Below, piece by piece: positions 42,987 through 50,853 of a stretch of 64,000 bases of DNA. Numbering within the stretch: position 1 is the first letter of the stretch; each line of letters opens with the position of its first letter. The DNA is taken from the NCBI GenBank assembly GCA_965215845.1, contig CBDCEL010000004.1, positions 1,488,001 to 1,552,000 on the forward strand. The letters are read 5' to 3'. Both the position numbers and the translations under genes were made by a program. A model generated the notes under the pieces. That model made no database searches. It worked only from the letters and a program-made list of their open reading frames with translations, and was not told the DNA's origin. The DNA comes from Aurantibacter_A sp965215845. Lineage in GTDB: Bacteria > Bacteroidota > Bacteroidia > Flavobacteriales > Flavobacteriaceae.

Positions 42987-44071
42987 TGTGCAAAAATCGC
43001 GATTAAGGCGATAACCACAAGAATAAAAAGAACCAAAAAGAAGATTTTCCAGAAAGAATAGGGCCTCGTTCCGCTTATCTGTCCGGTCTGACCGTTAATG
43101 TAAAAATTGAATTCCTTGCCGCCATACCGATAGGTACTGATGTACATGGGCAGCAGGATGTGTTTGAAAGTCTCATCGGAAAGCTTGATATCGGCATGAT
43201 GGATACGCTGGGTATCGCCACCAATATCTCTTCGGATGATATTGTATGCTATGTCTTTTGCTATCTGAAAAGAGCGATGGTGGCCTTCCTTTAAAGAAAT
43301 CGTATATTTTTCAGTAACAAACCCTGACAGATATTTTGAATTGAAAACAACCAAGTCTTTTAAATTCCAGAAGGACACCGCCTTTGGAATTTCACGCCGT
43401 TTTTTCTCAGAGGCATTTATCAGAATATCATCGGCAAAACCTTGTATAGAACCAGAGGCATGATACCACCTCGTTTTTCTGACCTGTCTTGTTTGGGTAC
43501 CGTTTTTGGTTCGTATACGCTGTGTCTCGTAATAGTACTCACCCCGTTGACCCTGATATCTGGCACGAATTTTAGCATCGAAAGTCCAATGCGGAATGTA
43601 AAGCCCATGCAGTCCTTCGGAATCCAAGGCTGCCCTTTTTAGGTTGTTTGGGGCGAACCAAATACCGTTGACCCAACTTTTGAAAGTGCTTTGTGCTTTT
43701 TTATTATCAAACTGAAAGGGTACCAAAGCCCCCGGCAAAATCCACCCTTCTTTATGAAAATCTTCACGAATCAAAGGCTCACCGCAATAGACACATTGAA
43801 GCGATTTATAATTTTCCTCAATATGTTGATTGGCCCCACAATTTTTGCAATGCAAAAGATCTATCGTCTCTGTATAGGCATTGTCTCCGACGACCTTCAA
43901 GTAGTGCTGCAGTTCCAATTCTTCGAAGCTACTCTTAGACTGCTCAATGAATTCTTCGTAACCGCAATACTCACATTTGACCTGATGTGACCCTGGTTTA
44001 TACTTTAACTCTGCCCCACAACTGGCACAGGCCTTTTTACGCTCTGATTTTTTGATTTCTTGCTCTTGCAT
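42983..44071 (-). CDS. Double zinc-ribbon membrane protein (YdjG-like)
   Basis: 362 residues. Zinc ribbon 1 has CASC (15-18) and CEYC (33-36); zinc ribbon 2 has CKNC and CVYC between about 74 and 96. A large middle domain follows (LYIPHWTFDAKIRARYQGQRG), and a single C-terminal membrane segment (IFFLVLFILVVIALIAIFA) ends the protein. This order, next to an SPFH gene, resembles YdjG of the Bacillus PspA/YdjGHI envelope-stress system. Membrane recruitment is inferred from that parallel. Confidence 0.75.
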   Translation of the reverse strand: MQEQEIKKSERKKACASCGAELKYKPGSHQVKCEYCGYEEFIEQSKSSFEELELQHYLKVVGDNAYTETIDLLHCKNCGANQHIEENYKSLQCVYCGEPLIREDFHKEGWILPGALVPFQFDNKKAQSTFKSWVNGIWFAPNNLKRAALDSEGLHGLYIPHWTFDAKIRARYQGQRGEYYYETQRIRTKNGTQTRQVRKTRWYHASGSIQGFADDILINASEKKRREIPKAVSFWNLKDLVVFNSKYLSGFVTEKYTISLKEGHHRSFQIAKDIAYNIIRRDIGGDTQRIHHADIKLSDETFKHILLPMYISTYRYGGKEFNFYINGQTGQISGTRPYSFWKIFFLVLFILVVIALIAIFAQ

Positions 44072-44229
44072 TAAATACTTCGGTGATGTCTCAAGAAAAA
44101 GGAAGGGGTTTTCACGCTTCGGAGACCAACCCCTCAGAATTTCAGTTGAAAAAGTTGAAATCCACCTCCCCTCATACTTTGACTTTACTCAGAACTGGTC
44201 TGAAGGGAGGAGTTGGCACTTATCTAAAG
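44072..44229. repeat. Repeat-like spacer in the SPFH operon
   Basis: 158 non-coding bases with the inverted pair CCTCCC (44165-44170) and GGGAGG (44205-44210). The composition matches the CCCCT/AGGGG elements at 13807 and 49445. It may be a dispersed repeat inserted into the operon. Confidence 0.45.
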
Positions 44230-45369
44230 TTAGGTCGTCGGCAACGGTGGTGGTGTATTACTTCCCAAGAATACTTTCAATTCATCAACGTGCTTCAGGG
44301 CGACCCAAGAGGAGAGCCCGGGCTTCCAGACCAAGGTGTCTTTATTGATGGTGCGGTTGGCAAAAAGCTCTTGCATCTTTTCAAAAGTAACAGGCCCTTG
44401 CTGCTGACCGCCGAGTGCATAGTGGTAAGACACTTGAACAGGCATTGGAGGCGGTACCACTACACCGGCCTGGGCCTGGGGAAATTGCTGTTGTTGGCCC
44501 AAATTCGGATTCATCATTGTACCCATCTGTTGCGCCAAAACAAAGCCCATGCCCATGCCCATGCCTGCCCCGGCAGTTCCACCTTCGTTTTTGGCCGCCT
44601 CTTCCATTGCTTTTGCGGCCTTGAACTGGGCCAGTTTGGTCATATCAAGCTTTTCCAATCGGCTATATTCGAAGATTTCCTTTTTCAGCTCTTCCGGCAT
44701 CGAAACATTTTCGATATAAAATTTTTCCAATTCAATACCAACTCGTCCAAATTCAGGCTGCATTACCTCTTGACAAGTCTCTGAAAGTTCGGTGGTATTC
44801 GCAGCATATAGTTCAATGGGCAGATTGGCCTCCCCAATCGTATTTGTAAATCGTGTTACAATCAAACTTTTTAGGTGTTCATTTACCTCATAATTTGTGA
44901 AGTTGCCATCGGTACCGACAACGTCTATCACGAATTTCCCAGCGTCATTGATTCGAAAACTGTAGGTGCCAAAAGCTCTAATTTCGACCATGCCGAACCT
45001 TTCGTCACTAAGAATGAACGGGTTTTTTGTTCCCCATTTTTCATCGGTGAATAAACGGGTGTTAACAAAATATACCTCTGCCTTGAACGGACTGTTGAAT
45101 CCGTATTTCCAACCTTTTATAGTGGCGAGAATGGGTAAGTTTTTGGTGTTCAGGGTATAAGTCCCCGGTTTGAAGACATCGGCCAATTGGCCCTCGCTTA
45201 CAAAAACGGCCTCTTGACCTTCCCTAACGATCAGCTGTGCACCGTTCTTTATCTCGTTCTGATACCGTTCAAAACGGTGGACAATGGTATCATTGGTGTT
45301 ATCGAGCCATTCTACAATGTCAATAAATTCATTGCTGAGTTTCTTCTTTATTTCTTCAAATATGTTCAT
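44230..45369 (-). CDS. SPFH-domain protein with C-terminal GYF_2 (YdjI-like)
   Basis: 379 residues. The SPFH/Band 7 domain covers about 25-220 (TDEKWGTKNPFILSDERFGM, VEIRAFGTYSFRI), followed by a Gly/Met/Gln-rich linker (GAGMGMGMGFVLAQQMG) and a GYF_2 domain at about 320-375 (YHYALGGQQQGPVTFEKMQ). It lacks a membrane helix and probably binds membranes peripherally, with the zinc-ribbon protein as anchor. The YdjI group of SPFH proteins ('virion core protein') has the same fold. Confidence 0.88.
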   Translation of the reverse strand: MNIFEEIKKKLSNEFIDIVEWLDNTNDTIVHRFERYQNEIKNGAQLIVREGQEAVFVSEGQLADVFKPGTYTLNTKNLPILATIKGWKYGFNSPFKAEVYFVNTRLFTDEKWGTKNPFILSDERFGMVEIRAFGTYSFRINDAGKFVIDVVGTDGNFTNYEVNEHLKSLIVTRFTNTIGEANLPIELYAANTTELSETCQEVMQPEFGRVGIELEKFYIENVSMPEELKKEIFEYSRLEKLDMTKLAQFKAAKAMEEAAKNEGGTAGAGMGMGMGFVLAQQMGTMMNPNLGQQQQFPQAQAGVVVPPPMPVQVSYHYALGGQQQGPVTFEKMQELFANRTINKDTLVWKPGLSSWVALKHVDELKVFLGSNTPPPLPTT

Positions 45370-45522
45370 CGTGTCTATAGTTTTAATATTTGGTCAAAAA
45401 GGTAAGGAATTATTTAGAATCCATTTGTGATATTGGTTGTTTACATGGAACTGGTAGTGGGCGAATTCGTTTTTAATGAAGTACTTTTGTCTTCCGCCAG
45501 AAAACCATAATCTAGAATCATC

Positions 45523-46476
45523 ATGAAGGAAATATTTTGCATTGGGGAACTGCTTATCGATTTTGTTGCCGAAAAACAGGGCAAAGATCTTTCCAATGCC
45601 CGGGAGTTTACCAAAAAAGCTGGCGGAGCTCCAGCCAATGTCGCCTGTGCCATAGCAAAATTAGGCGGTAAAAGTCACTTTATCGGAGCCGTGGGCCTTG
45701 ACCCATTTGGGTATTACCTTTTAAATGTTCTTGAGGAAAATGAAGTTTCAATCGAACTGGCACAAAGATCTTCAACATTTACCACTTTGGCCTTTGTCTC
45801 TTTATCTGAAGATGGGGAGCGCGATTTTATTTTTAGTCGCGGGGCGGATCGCGAGCTACAATATGATTCTTCAATCAAAAAAAAGTTCAAAAACAACATG
45901 GTACATTTTGGTGCTGCTACGGCCATGCTTGGCGGTGAACTTGAAAAGGCCTATGGTCGCTATCTTTTCGATGCATTGACACAAAATTCCTTTATAAGCT
46001 TTGACCCAAACTTTCGTGAAGACCTTTGGAAAGACAATGAAGAGGCCTTTGTCAAAAAATGCATGCCCTTTATTGAAAAGTCACATCTGTGCAAATTCAG
46101 CCTGGAGGAAGCACAATTGCTTTCCCAAAGGTCGAATATCGCGGAGGCCTGCGATTTTTTTCATCAAACAGGTACCTCAATGGTCGTCGTCACTTTGGGA
46201 AAGGAAGGCACCTATATAAGTGCGTCCGACCTAAAAAAGACCGCGCCGAGTATTGCTGTGGAAGCCGTTGATACCACCGGAGCCGGCGATGCCTTTATCG
46301 GTTGCCTTCTGCAACAGATATCTTCATTGGCGAATCCTGAAAGCATCCTTACGGAAACCTCGGTTCTCGAAAACATGGTTGAAAGAGCCAATAGGGCTGG
46401 GGCCATCACGACTACGAACTATGGGGCCATTCCAGCTTTGCCGACGCATGAAGATGTTTTTGGGCCTTCTTCATAG
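45523..46476 (+). CDS. PfkB-family carbohydrate kinase (fructokinase-like)
   Basis: 317 residues. The N-terminal motif CIGELLIDFV and GGAPANVACAIAKLGG, the middle SFDPNFRED and the C-terminal catalytic VDTTGAGDAFIG are those of the fructokinase branch of the PfkB family (EC 2.7.1.4 likely). The sugar cannot be proved. It is a single gene divergent from the SPFH operon. Confidence 0.88.
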   Translation: MKEIFCIGELLIDFVAEKQGKDLSNAREFTKKAGGAPANVACAIAKLGGKSHFIGAVGLDPFGYYLLNVLEENEVSIELAQRSSTFTTLAFVSLSEDGERDFIFSRGADRELQYDSSIKKKFKNNMVHFGAATAMLGGELEKAYGRYLFDALTQNSFISFDPNFREDLWKDNEEAFVKKCMPFIEKSHLCKFSLEEAQLLSQRSNIAEACDFFHQTGTSMVVVTLGKEGTYISASDLKKTAPSIAVEAVDTTGAGDAFIGCLLQQISSLANPESILTETSVLENMVERANRAGAITTTNYGAIPALPTHEDVFGPSS

Positions 46477-46499
46477 TAGAGGTGACTTACTGTTTTGGT

Positions 46500-46507
46500 T
46501 ATATTTG
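46500..46507 (+). promoter_or_regulatory. -7 element TAnnTTTG before the 363-residue membrane protein gene
   Basis: TATATTTG matches exactly and lies 22 bases before the ATG at 46530, right after the kinase gene. Confidence 0.45.
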
Positions 46508-46529
46508 AGGGTTAAAGCAGAATTACGCA

Positions 46530-47621
46530 ATGTCTTACCACTTTTTTTTGTCAAACACGGCTGATGAGCTGATATCATTTTACGGATGGTGGCAATTCGC
46601 TGTTTGCTTATTTGCCTTTTTTGCATTGATGGCCGTTTGGTGGCATATAGGCAAACGACAAAATGATTTTGGCCAAGTATGGCTTGCGCTCTCTGTATTG
46701 TGTTGGAGTATTTCGGGAGGGTTAGAGATTTATTTTTCTGGTGTTACCGAAGACTCGACTAGCCTTCAAGAAGGGTGGCGAAGTATTCTGTCATTGTTCA
46801 ATAGCTTGTTTATCTTATTGGCCTTGCCCTGGTTTCGATATTTACCTCGGCCATTGGCCCAACTGATCAAGTCAAAATTTTGGATTTATATCGTTGGTTT
46901 TCCCTTTCTATTTTCGCTTTTGCCCACTATTAACAAAATGATTTCAGGAAAGTCTTTTTTTGTGATTAGGGAACTCGACGTTTATTATGCGGTGTTGACC
47001 CTGGTCTTTTTGGGAGCTGTGCTGTGGGAGTCTTTTGCAAAGCGAAGATTAAAGGCCCTATCATGGCTATCGCTGCTCTGTATCTTGATTACCTTGGCAG
47101 CACAGTTTTATAAATTGACCGACGCCGGAATCAACCTGACCTTGTTTTCCGCGATTTTCAAGACCTGCCTTATCATGCTGTTTTTCGCCCTCGCCTTGAG
47201 TTGGGTCAAAGAGTTGTCAGAAAATGTGATTCCTGGCGCCAATCGATTAAAGCTGGATTTCAATAAAAAGAATCGTGAGGTTCATGTCGGCGGATTACCT
47301 GGGGAAGCCAAACGTAGGATTATCTTGACCCCAGCACTTTTCGAACTGTTTTATAGGTTCGCAGAGCGTAGAAAAAAGGAAAAAGATCCTTGGTTGGAAA
47401 TTAAGCCCAAGAACTTCGATGGCAAAAATAAATTGTACGATATCAAAGATCACAATGAAATCAAACGGTTGCTTTTTGCGTTACTTGATGGTTTGTTCGG
47501 AAAAAACAGCTGGTCAAAAGAACATCATTTGAATCCGTTGAAAAACAGTCTTTTCGAAATGTCGGAAAGACGAGAGCGCAAAATTCGTTTGGCCCTTCCC
47601 GCTGAAAACATTTCCCTATAA
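46530..47621 (+). CDS. Membrane protein with soluble C-terminal domain, unknown
   Basis: 363 residues. About seven membrane segments in the first 225 residues (7TM-like layout with GLEIYFSG), then a soluble domain of about 130 residues with VHVGGLPGEAKRRIILTPAL and KLYDIKDHNEIKRLLFALLDG. The layout is that of a membrane sensor with a cytoplasmic output domain, but no kinase or cyclase motif is seen. No family is recognised. A terminator follows. Confidence 0.75.
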   Translation: MSYHFFLSNTADELISFYGWWQFAVCLFAFFALMAVWWHIGKRQNDFGQVWLALSVLCWSISGGLEIYFSGVTEDSTSLQEGWRSILSLFNSLFILLALPWFRYLPRPLAQLIKSKFWIYIVGFPFLFSLLPTINKMISGKSFFVIRELDVYYAVLTLVFLGAVLWESFAKRRLKALSWLSLLCILITLAAQFYKLTDAGINLTLFSAIFKTCLIMLFFALALSWVKELSENVIPGANRLKLDFNKKNREVHVGGLPGEAKRRIILTPALFELFYRFAERRKKEKDPWLEIKPKNFDGKNKLYDIKDHNEIKRLLFALLDGLFGKNSWSKEHHLNPLKNSLFEMSERRERKIRLALPAENISL

Positions 47622-47641
47622 AATCAATGGTAACAGGTACT

Positions 47642-47680
47642 TGTCAGTAAGCCCTTTACTGACATTTTCAAATTTTTTCG
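47642..47680 (+). terminator. Rho-independent terminator
   Basis: TGTCAGTAA and TTACTGACA (47642-47650, 47656-47664) pair perfectly around GCCCT, followed by TTTTCAAATTTTTT. Confidence 0.75.
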
Positions 47681-47743
47681 GACTTTTTGACCCCACATAA
47701 ACTGGATTAGACAATTTGTGTTCGAATCACAAAGCACAAAACG

Positions 47744-49366
47744 ATGAATCCAAGTAAAAAGAGCCTTGTCATTTTTTTGACCATTCTATTGGTTCCTGCC
47801 TCAATCTGGTCACAATCAAAAGGTCTTGACGAACAAATCAACGATGCCTTTATGCCTTTCGCCATTTGGTGGGAGAACCTGATTTTTTCTGAAATCGCAG
47901 TTTTCGGTTTTAGCATACCTGTGGTATTGATTTTATTGCTATCAGGGGCATTCATCTTCACGCTCTATTTTGGCTTCGTGAATATTCGACATTTTACTAC
48001 GGCAATTCAGGTCGTTCGCGGCAAATTTGATGAGCTTGAAAAATCAGACGTGAATCTCAAGGTCGCCGTCAACGAAATCGACGGTGATTTGGTAGACACT
48101 ATCAAAGACGAAAGTCACCATGGCGAAGTCAATCATTTTCAAGCTTTGGCGACCGCGGTTTCGGGCACCGTAGGTTTGGGAAATATTGCAATGGTGGCCG
48201 TAGCTATTTCCATCGGTGGTCCGGGTGCCACTTTTTGGATGATCATTGCAGGTCTTTTAGGTATGAGTTCAAAATTCGTGGAATGTACATTGGGTGTAAA
48301 GTATCGAGATATTGACGAAAAAGGCAATGTTTATGGCGGTCCTATGTATTATTTGTCGCGTGGAATGAAAGAACTGGGTTTTGGTCGGATGGGGAAAATC
48401 TTGGCCTTTGTATTTGCCATTTTATGTGTAGGGGCATCCTTCGGGGGTGGCAATGCCTTTCAAACAAATCAAGCCGCCGCGCAAATCATAGCACAGTTTG
48501 GCTTTGAAGGTTCTGCCTCCGGGAGCATCGTCGGATTTGCCTTTGCGGTATTCGTCGGCATCGTAATTATCGGGGGAATAAAGCGCATTTCAAAGGTTAC
48601 CGAAAAAATCGTTCCGTTCATGGCCGCACTTTATGTGGCAGCGGCATTGTTTATTATTCTATCGAACATCAGTTTCGTCGACGATGCATTTTCTTTGATA
48701 TTCCAGGAAGCCTTTACCCCAAGGGCCGGTATCACAGGTGGTTTTATAGGGGTAATGATCCAAGGGTTTCGGCGTGCCGCTTTTTCGAACGAAGCCGGTG
48801 CCGGTTCGGCGGCAATCGCCCATTCGGCCGTAAACACCAAATATGCGGCCTCCGAGGGATTGGTGGGCTTGTTAGAGCCATTTATAGATACCGTTGTCAT
48901 CTGCACCATGACCGCCTTGGTCATCATCATGTTCAATTCAGATGGGGCCTTTAACTATGGAGATGTGGTAAACGGCCAGGCGCTCATGGCCGATGGTTCA
49001 AGGGTTGGTGGCGTGAACCTTACTTCGTTGGCATTTGAAAGTGCAATCCCGGGCGCCTCTTATGTACTGGTCATTGCGGTGACCTTATTTGCGTTTTCAA
49101 CCATATTGTCTTGGTCGTACTACGGATTGCAGGCCTGGAAATACTTGTTCGGAAGAGGCAAGTTGATTGACCTTTCCTATAAAATCATATTTCTGATTTT
49201 TACGGTACTAGGCGCTGCCGTTACCTTGGATGCCGTCATCAAGTTTTCAGATTCAATGATTTTGGCACTTGTGTTTCCAAATATGATCGGACTGTTATTT
49301 TTATTTCCAATGGTCAAGAAAGAGCTCAGCAACTATTTGGGGCTTATGCGAAAAGTAAAGAAGTGA
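47744..49366 (+). CDS. Sodium:alanine symporter (AGCS family)
   Basis: 540 residues with about 11 membrane helices after a short N-terminal extension with its own hydrophobic segment. Signatures are TAVSGTVGLGNIAMVAVAI, FWMIIAGLLGMSSKFVECTLG and RAAFSNEAGAGSAAIAHSA. It imports alanine or glycine with sodium, which suits a marine bacterium. It stands alone. Confidence 0.92.
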   Translation: MNPSKKSLVIFLTILLVPASIWSQSKGLDEQINDAFMPFAIWWENLIFSEIAVFGFSIPVVLILLLSGAFIFTLYFGFVNIRHFTTAIQVVRGKFDELEKSDVNLKVAVNEIDGDLVDTIKDESHHGEVNHFQALATAVSGTVGLGNIAMVAVAISIGGPGATFWMIIAGLLGMSSKFVECTLGVKYRDIDEKGNVYGGPMYYLSRGMKELGFGRMGKILAFVFAILCVGASFGGGNAFQTNQAAAQIIAQFGFEGSASGSIVGFAFAVFVGIVIIGGIKRISKVTEKIVPFMAALYVAAALFIILSNISFVDDAFSLIFQEAFTPRAGITGGFIGVMIQGFRRAAFSNEAGAGSAAIAHSAVNTKYAASEGLVGLLEPFIDTVVICTMTALVIIMFNSDGAFNYGDVVNGQALMADGSRVGGVNLTSLAFESAIPGASYVLVIAVTLFAFSTILSWSYYGLQAWKYLFGRGKLIDLSYKIIFLIFTVLGAAVTLDAVIKFSDSMILALVFPNMIGLLFLFPMVKKELSNYLGLMRKVKK

Positions 49367-49714
49367 AGTGGTTCAAATTTTTTTGAATTGTAGCGAAAAT
49401 CAATGGTTTTGTCCCCAGATTCAATAATGCCGATACAGGCTGGCTCCTTCCCCTAGTAGGGGAAGGTGGATTGCCGCGCTGCTCGACCTCCCGGAGGGCA
49501 GGGCGGTAAGACGGAAGGGGGCTTTTTCGTATACAATCGCCCATACTAGAACCCGCTAGGAAAACCGCACCAGATAAGCACAATATTGAGGCCTTGAAAT
49601 AGCGCGAAATGTTCAGAGCTACCCCTTCCGTCCCCGCATTCGGTAGATAATTCAAAATACTTTGTCATATTTTCACATCCCCTGTCACTAAAGAAGTAGT
49701 GGCAAGCCACAAAT
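49367..49714. repeat. 348-base spacer with CCCCT/AGGGG repeat
   Basis: No gene is seen. CCTTCCCCT/AGGGGAAGG (49445-49465) is a perfect 9-base inverted repeat, and the following GC-rich stretch (CCTCCCGGAGGGCAGGG, then GACGGAAGGGGGC) to 49525 looks like a degraded mobile or REP element. The end before 49715 carries the sigma factor promoter region with a weak -7 match ATACTTTG. Confidence 0.5.
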
Positions 49715-50230
49715 ATGGCCAAAGACCTAGAGAATACTTTTCTAAATGCAGTGGAGGAACATCGGCATAAGCTGTTGCGCATATGCTCGGTCTATGCCAA
49801 AGATGAAGATGACACCAAAGACCTTTTTCAGGAAGTTTTAGTCAATATCTGGAAAGCAATGCCTTCGTTCAAAGGCAATTCGAACATCGGTACATGGATG
49901 TACAGAATTACCCTGAACGTTTGCCTTCGCCTTAAAACCAAGGAAATCAGAAAGCAAAAAAAACTATTGCGCATGGACAGCCGGGCTATAAACATATATA
50001 AAACAGATATTGACAAAGAAGAGCAGAGTGAACACAGGGAGAAGCTTAAGCAACTTCGAAGATGTATCAAACAGCTCAACGAGGCCGATAAGGCTGTCAT
50101 TGCCTTGTATCTGGAAGAACTGCCTTATAAAGAGATTTCGAGGATTACCGGGCTGACCGAAAATAATATCGCGGTAAAGGTAAAACGAATCAAAACGAAA
50201 TTGTTGAACTGCCTAAACAAACAGTCATGA
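49715..50230 (+). CDS. ECF-type RNA polymerase sigma factor
   Basis: 171 residues. Region 2 shows ICSVYAKDEDDTKDLFQEVLVNIWKAMPSFKG (core DLFQEVLVNIW), and region 4 shows CIKQLNEADKAVIALYLEELPYKEISRITG (core LEELPYKEIS). Its stop overlaps the start of the next gene by 4 bases (ATGA), so a membrane partner is produced in step. It probably directs an envelope regulon; its -10/-35 sites are unknown. Confidence 0.9.
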   Translation: MAKDLENTFLNAVEEHRHKLLRICSVYAKDEDDTKDLFQEVLVNIWKAMPSFKGNSNIGTWMYRITLNVCLRLKTKEIRKQKKLLRMDSRAINIYKTDIDKEEQSEHREKLKQLRRCIKQLNEADKAVIALYLEELPYKEISRITGLTENNIAVKVKRIKTKLLNCLNKQS

Positions 50231-50820
50231 TGGAAGATGAGCTTATAAAAATCTGGCAGTCATCACCCGAAATCGAGCAAATAAAGTTTGAGAAATCGCG
50301 GTTGATGTTGGATCTGGAAAACAGCTTAAATCGATTTCATAGATTGATAAAATATAGCATTTTAGCGGAGCAAATCGCGATTATTGTAATAATTCCCGTG
50401 TTCTCATTTTATATTTATTGGGTGCCCCATTTACTTTCTAAAATAGCATCTTTTTTACTCGTGCTATGGGCAATATGGTACATGTTTCGGCTTAGGAAAG
50501 TGAAAAAAAGGAAACCGAAATCCGTTACCTTAAGTTATTTGGAGTATCTCAAGAAAAATAAAGGCTACATGAAGTATCTTAAGAATATGACCGACACGGC
50601 CATCTACTGGTATCTCATGCTTCCATTATCGGGCTACTTTTTATTCATTGCCGGACCCTATTTCGATGGCGTGATTGATAATTCTTTTTTAGTCATTCTA
50701 GTCTTGATAGGGTTAGTCACTGGTGTTGCTTATTACCTTTATTTTAGGTGGGCGATAAAGAACATATATAATCCGCGACTAAAAAAAATTGACGAACTTA
50801 TCGAAGTGATGGAAGAGTAA
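50227..50820 (+). CDS. Four-helix membrane protein, possible anti-sigma factor
   Basis: 197 residues with about 60 cytoplasmic N-terminal residues (DELIKIWQSSPEIEQIKFEK), and then four membrane segments. No zinc motif HxxxCxxC is present. It overlaps the sigma gene by 4 bases. Membrane proteins in this place in Bacteroidota are often anti-sigma factors, though the sequence alone does not prove it. Confidence 0.6.
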   Translation: MMEDELIKIWQSSPEIEQIKFEKSRLMLDLENSLNRFHRLIKYSILAEQIAIIVIIPVFSFYIYWVPHLLSKIASFLLVLWAIWYMFRLRKVKKRKPKSVTLSYLEYLKKNKGYMKYLKNMTDTAIYWYLMLPLSGYFLFIAGPYFDGVIDNSFLVILVLIGLVTGVAYYLYFRWAIKNIYNPRLKKIDELIEVMEE

Positions 50821-50853
50821 TATTCACACATCTGAAACACTAAAAATTATACA

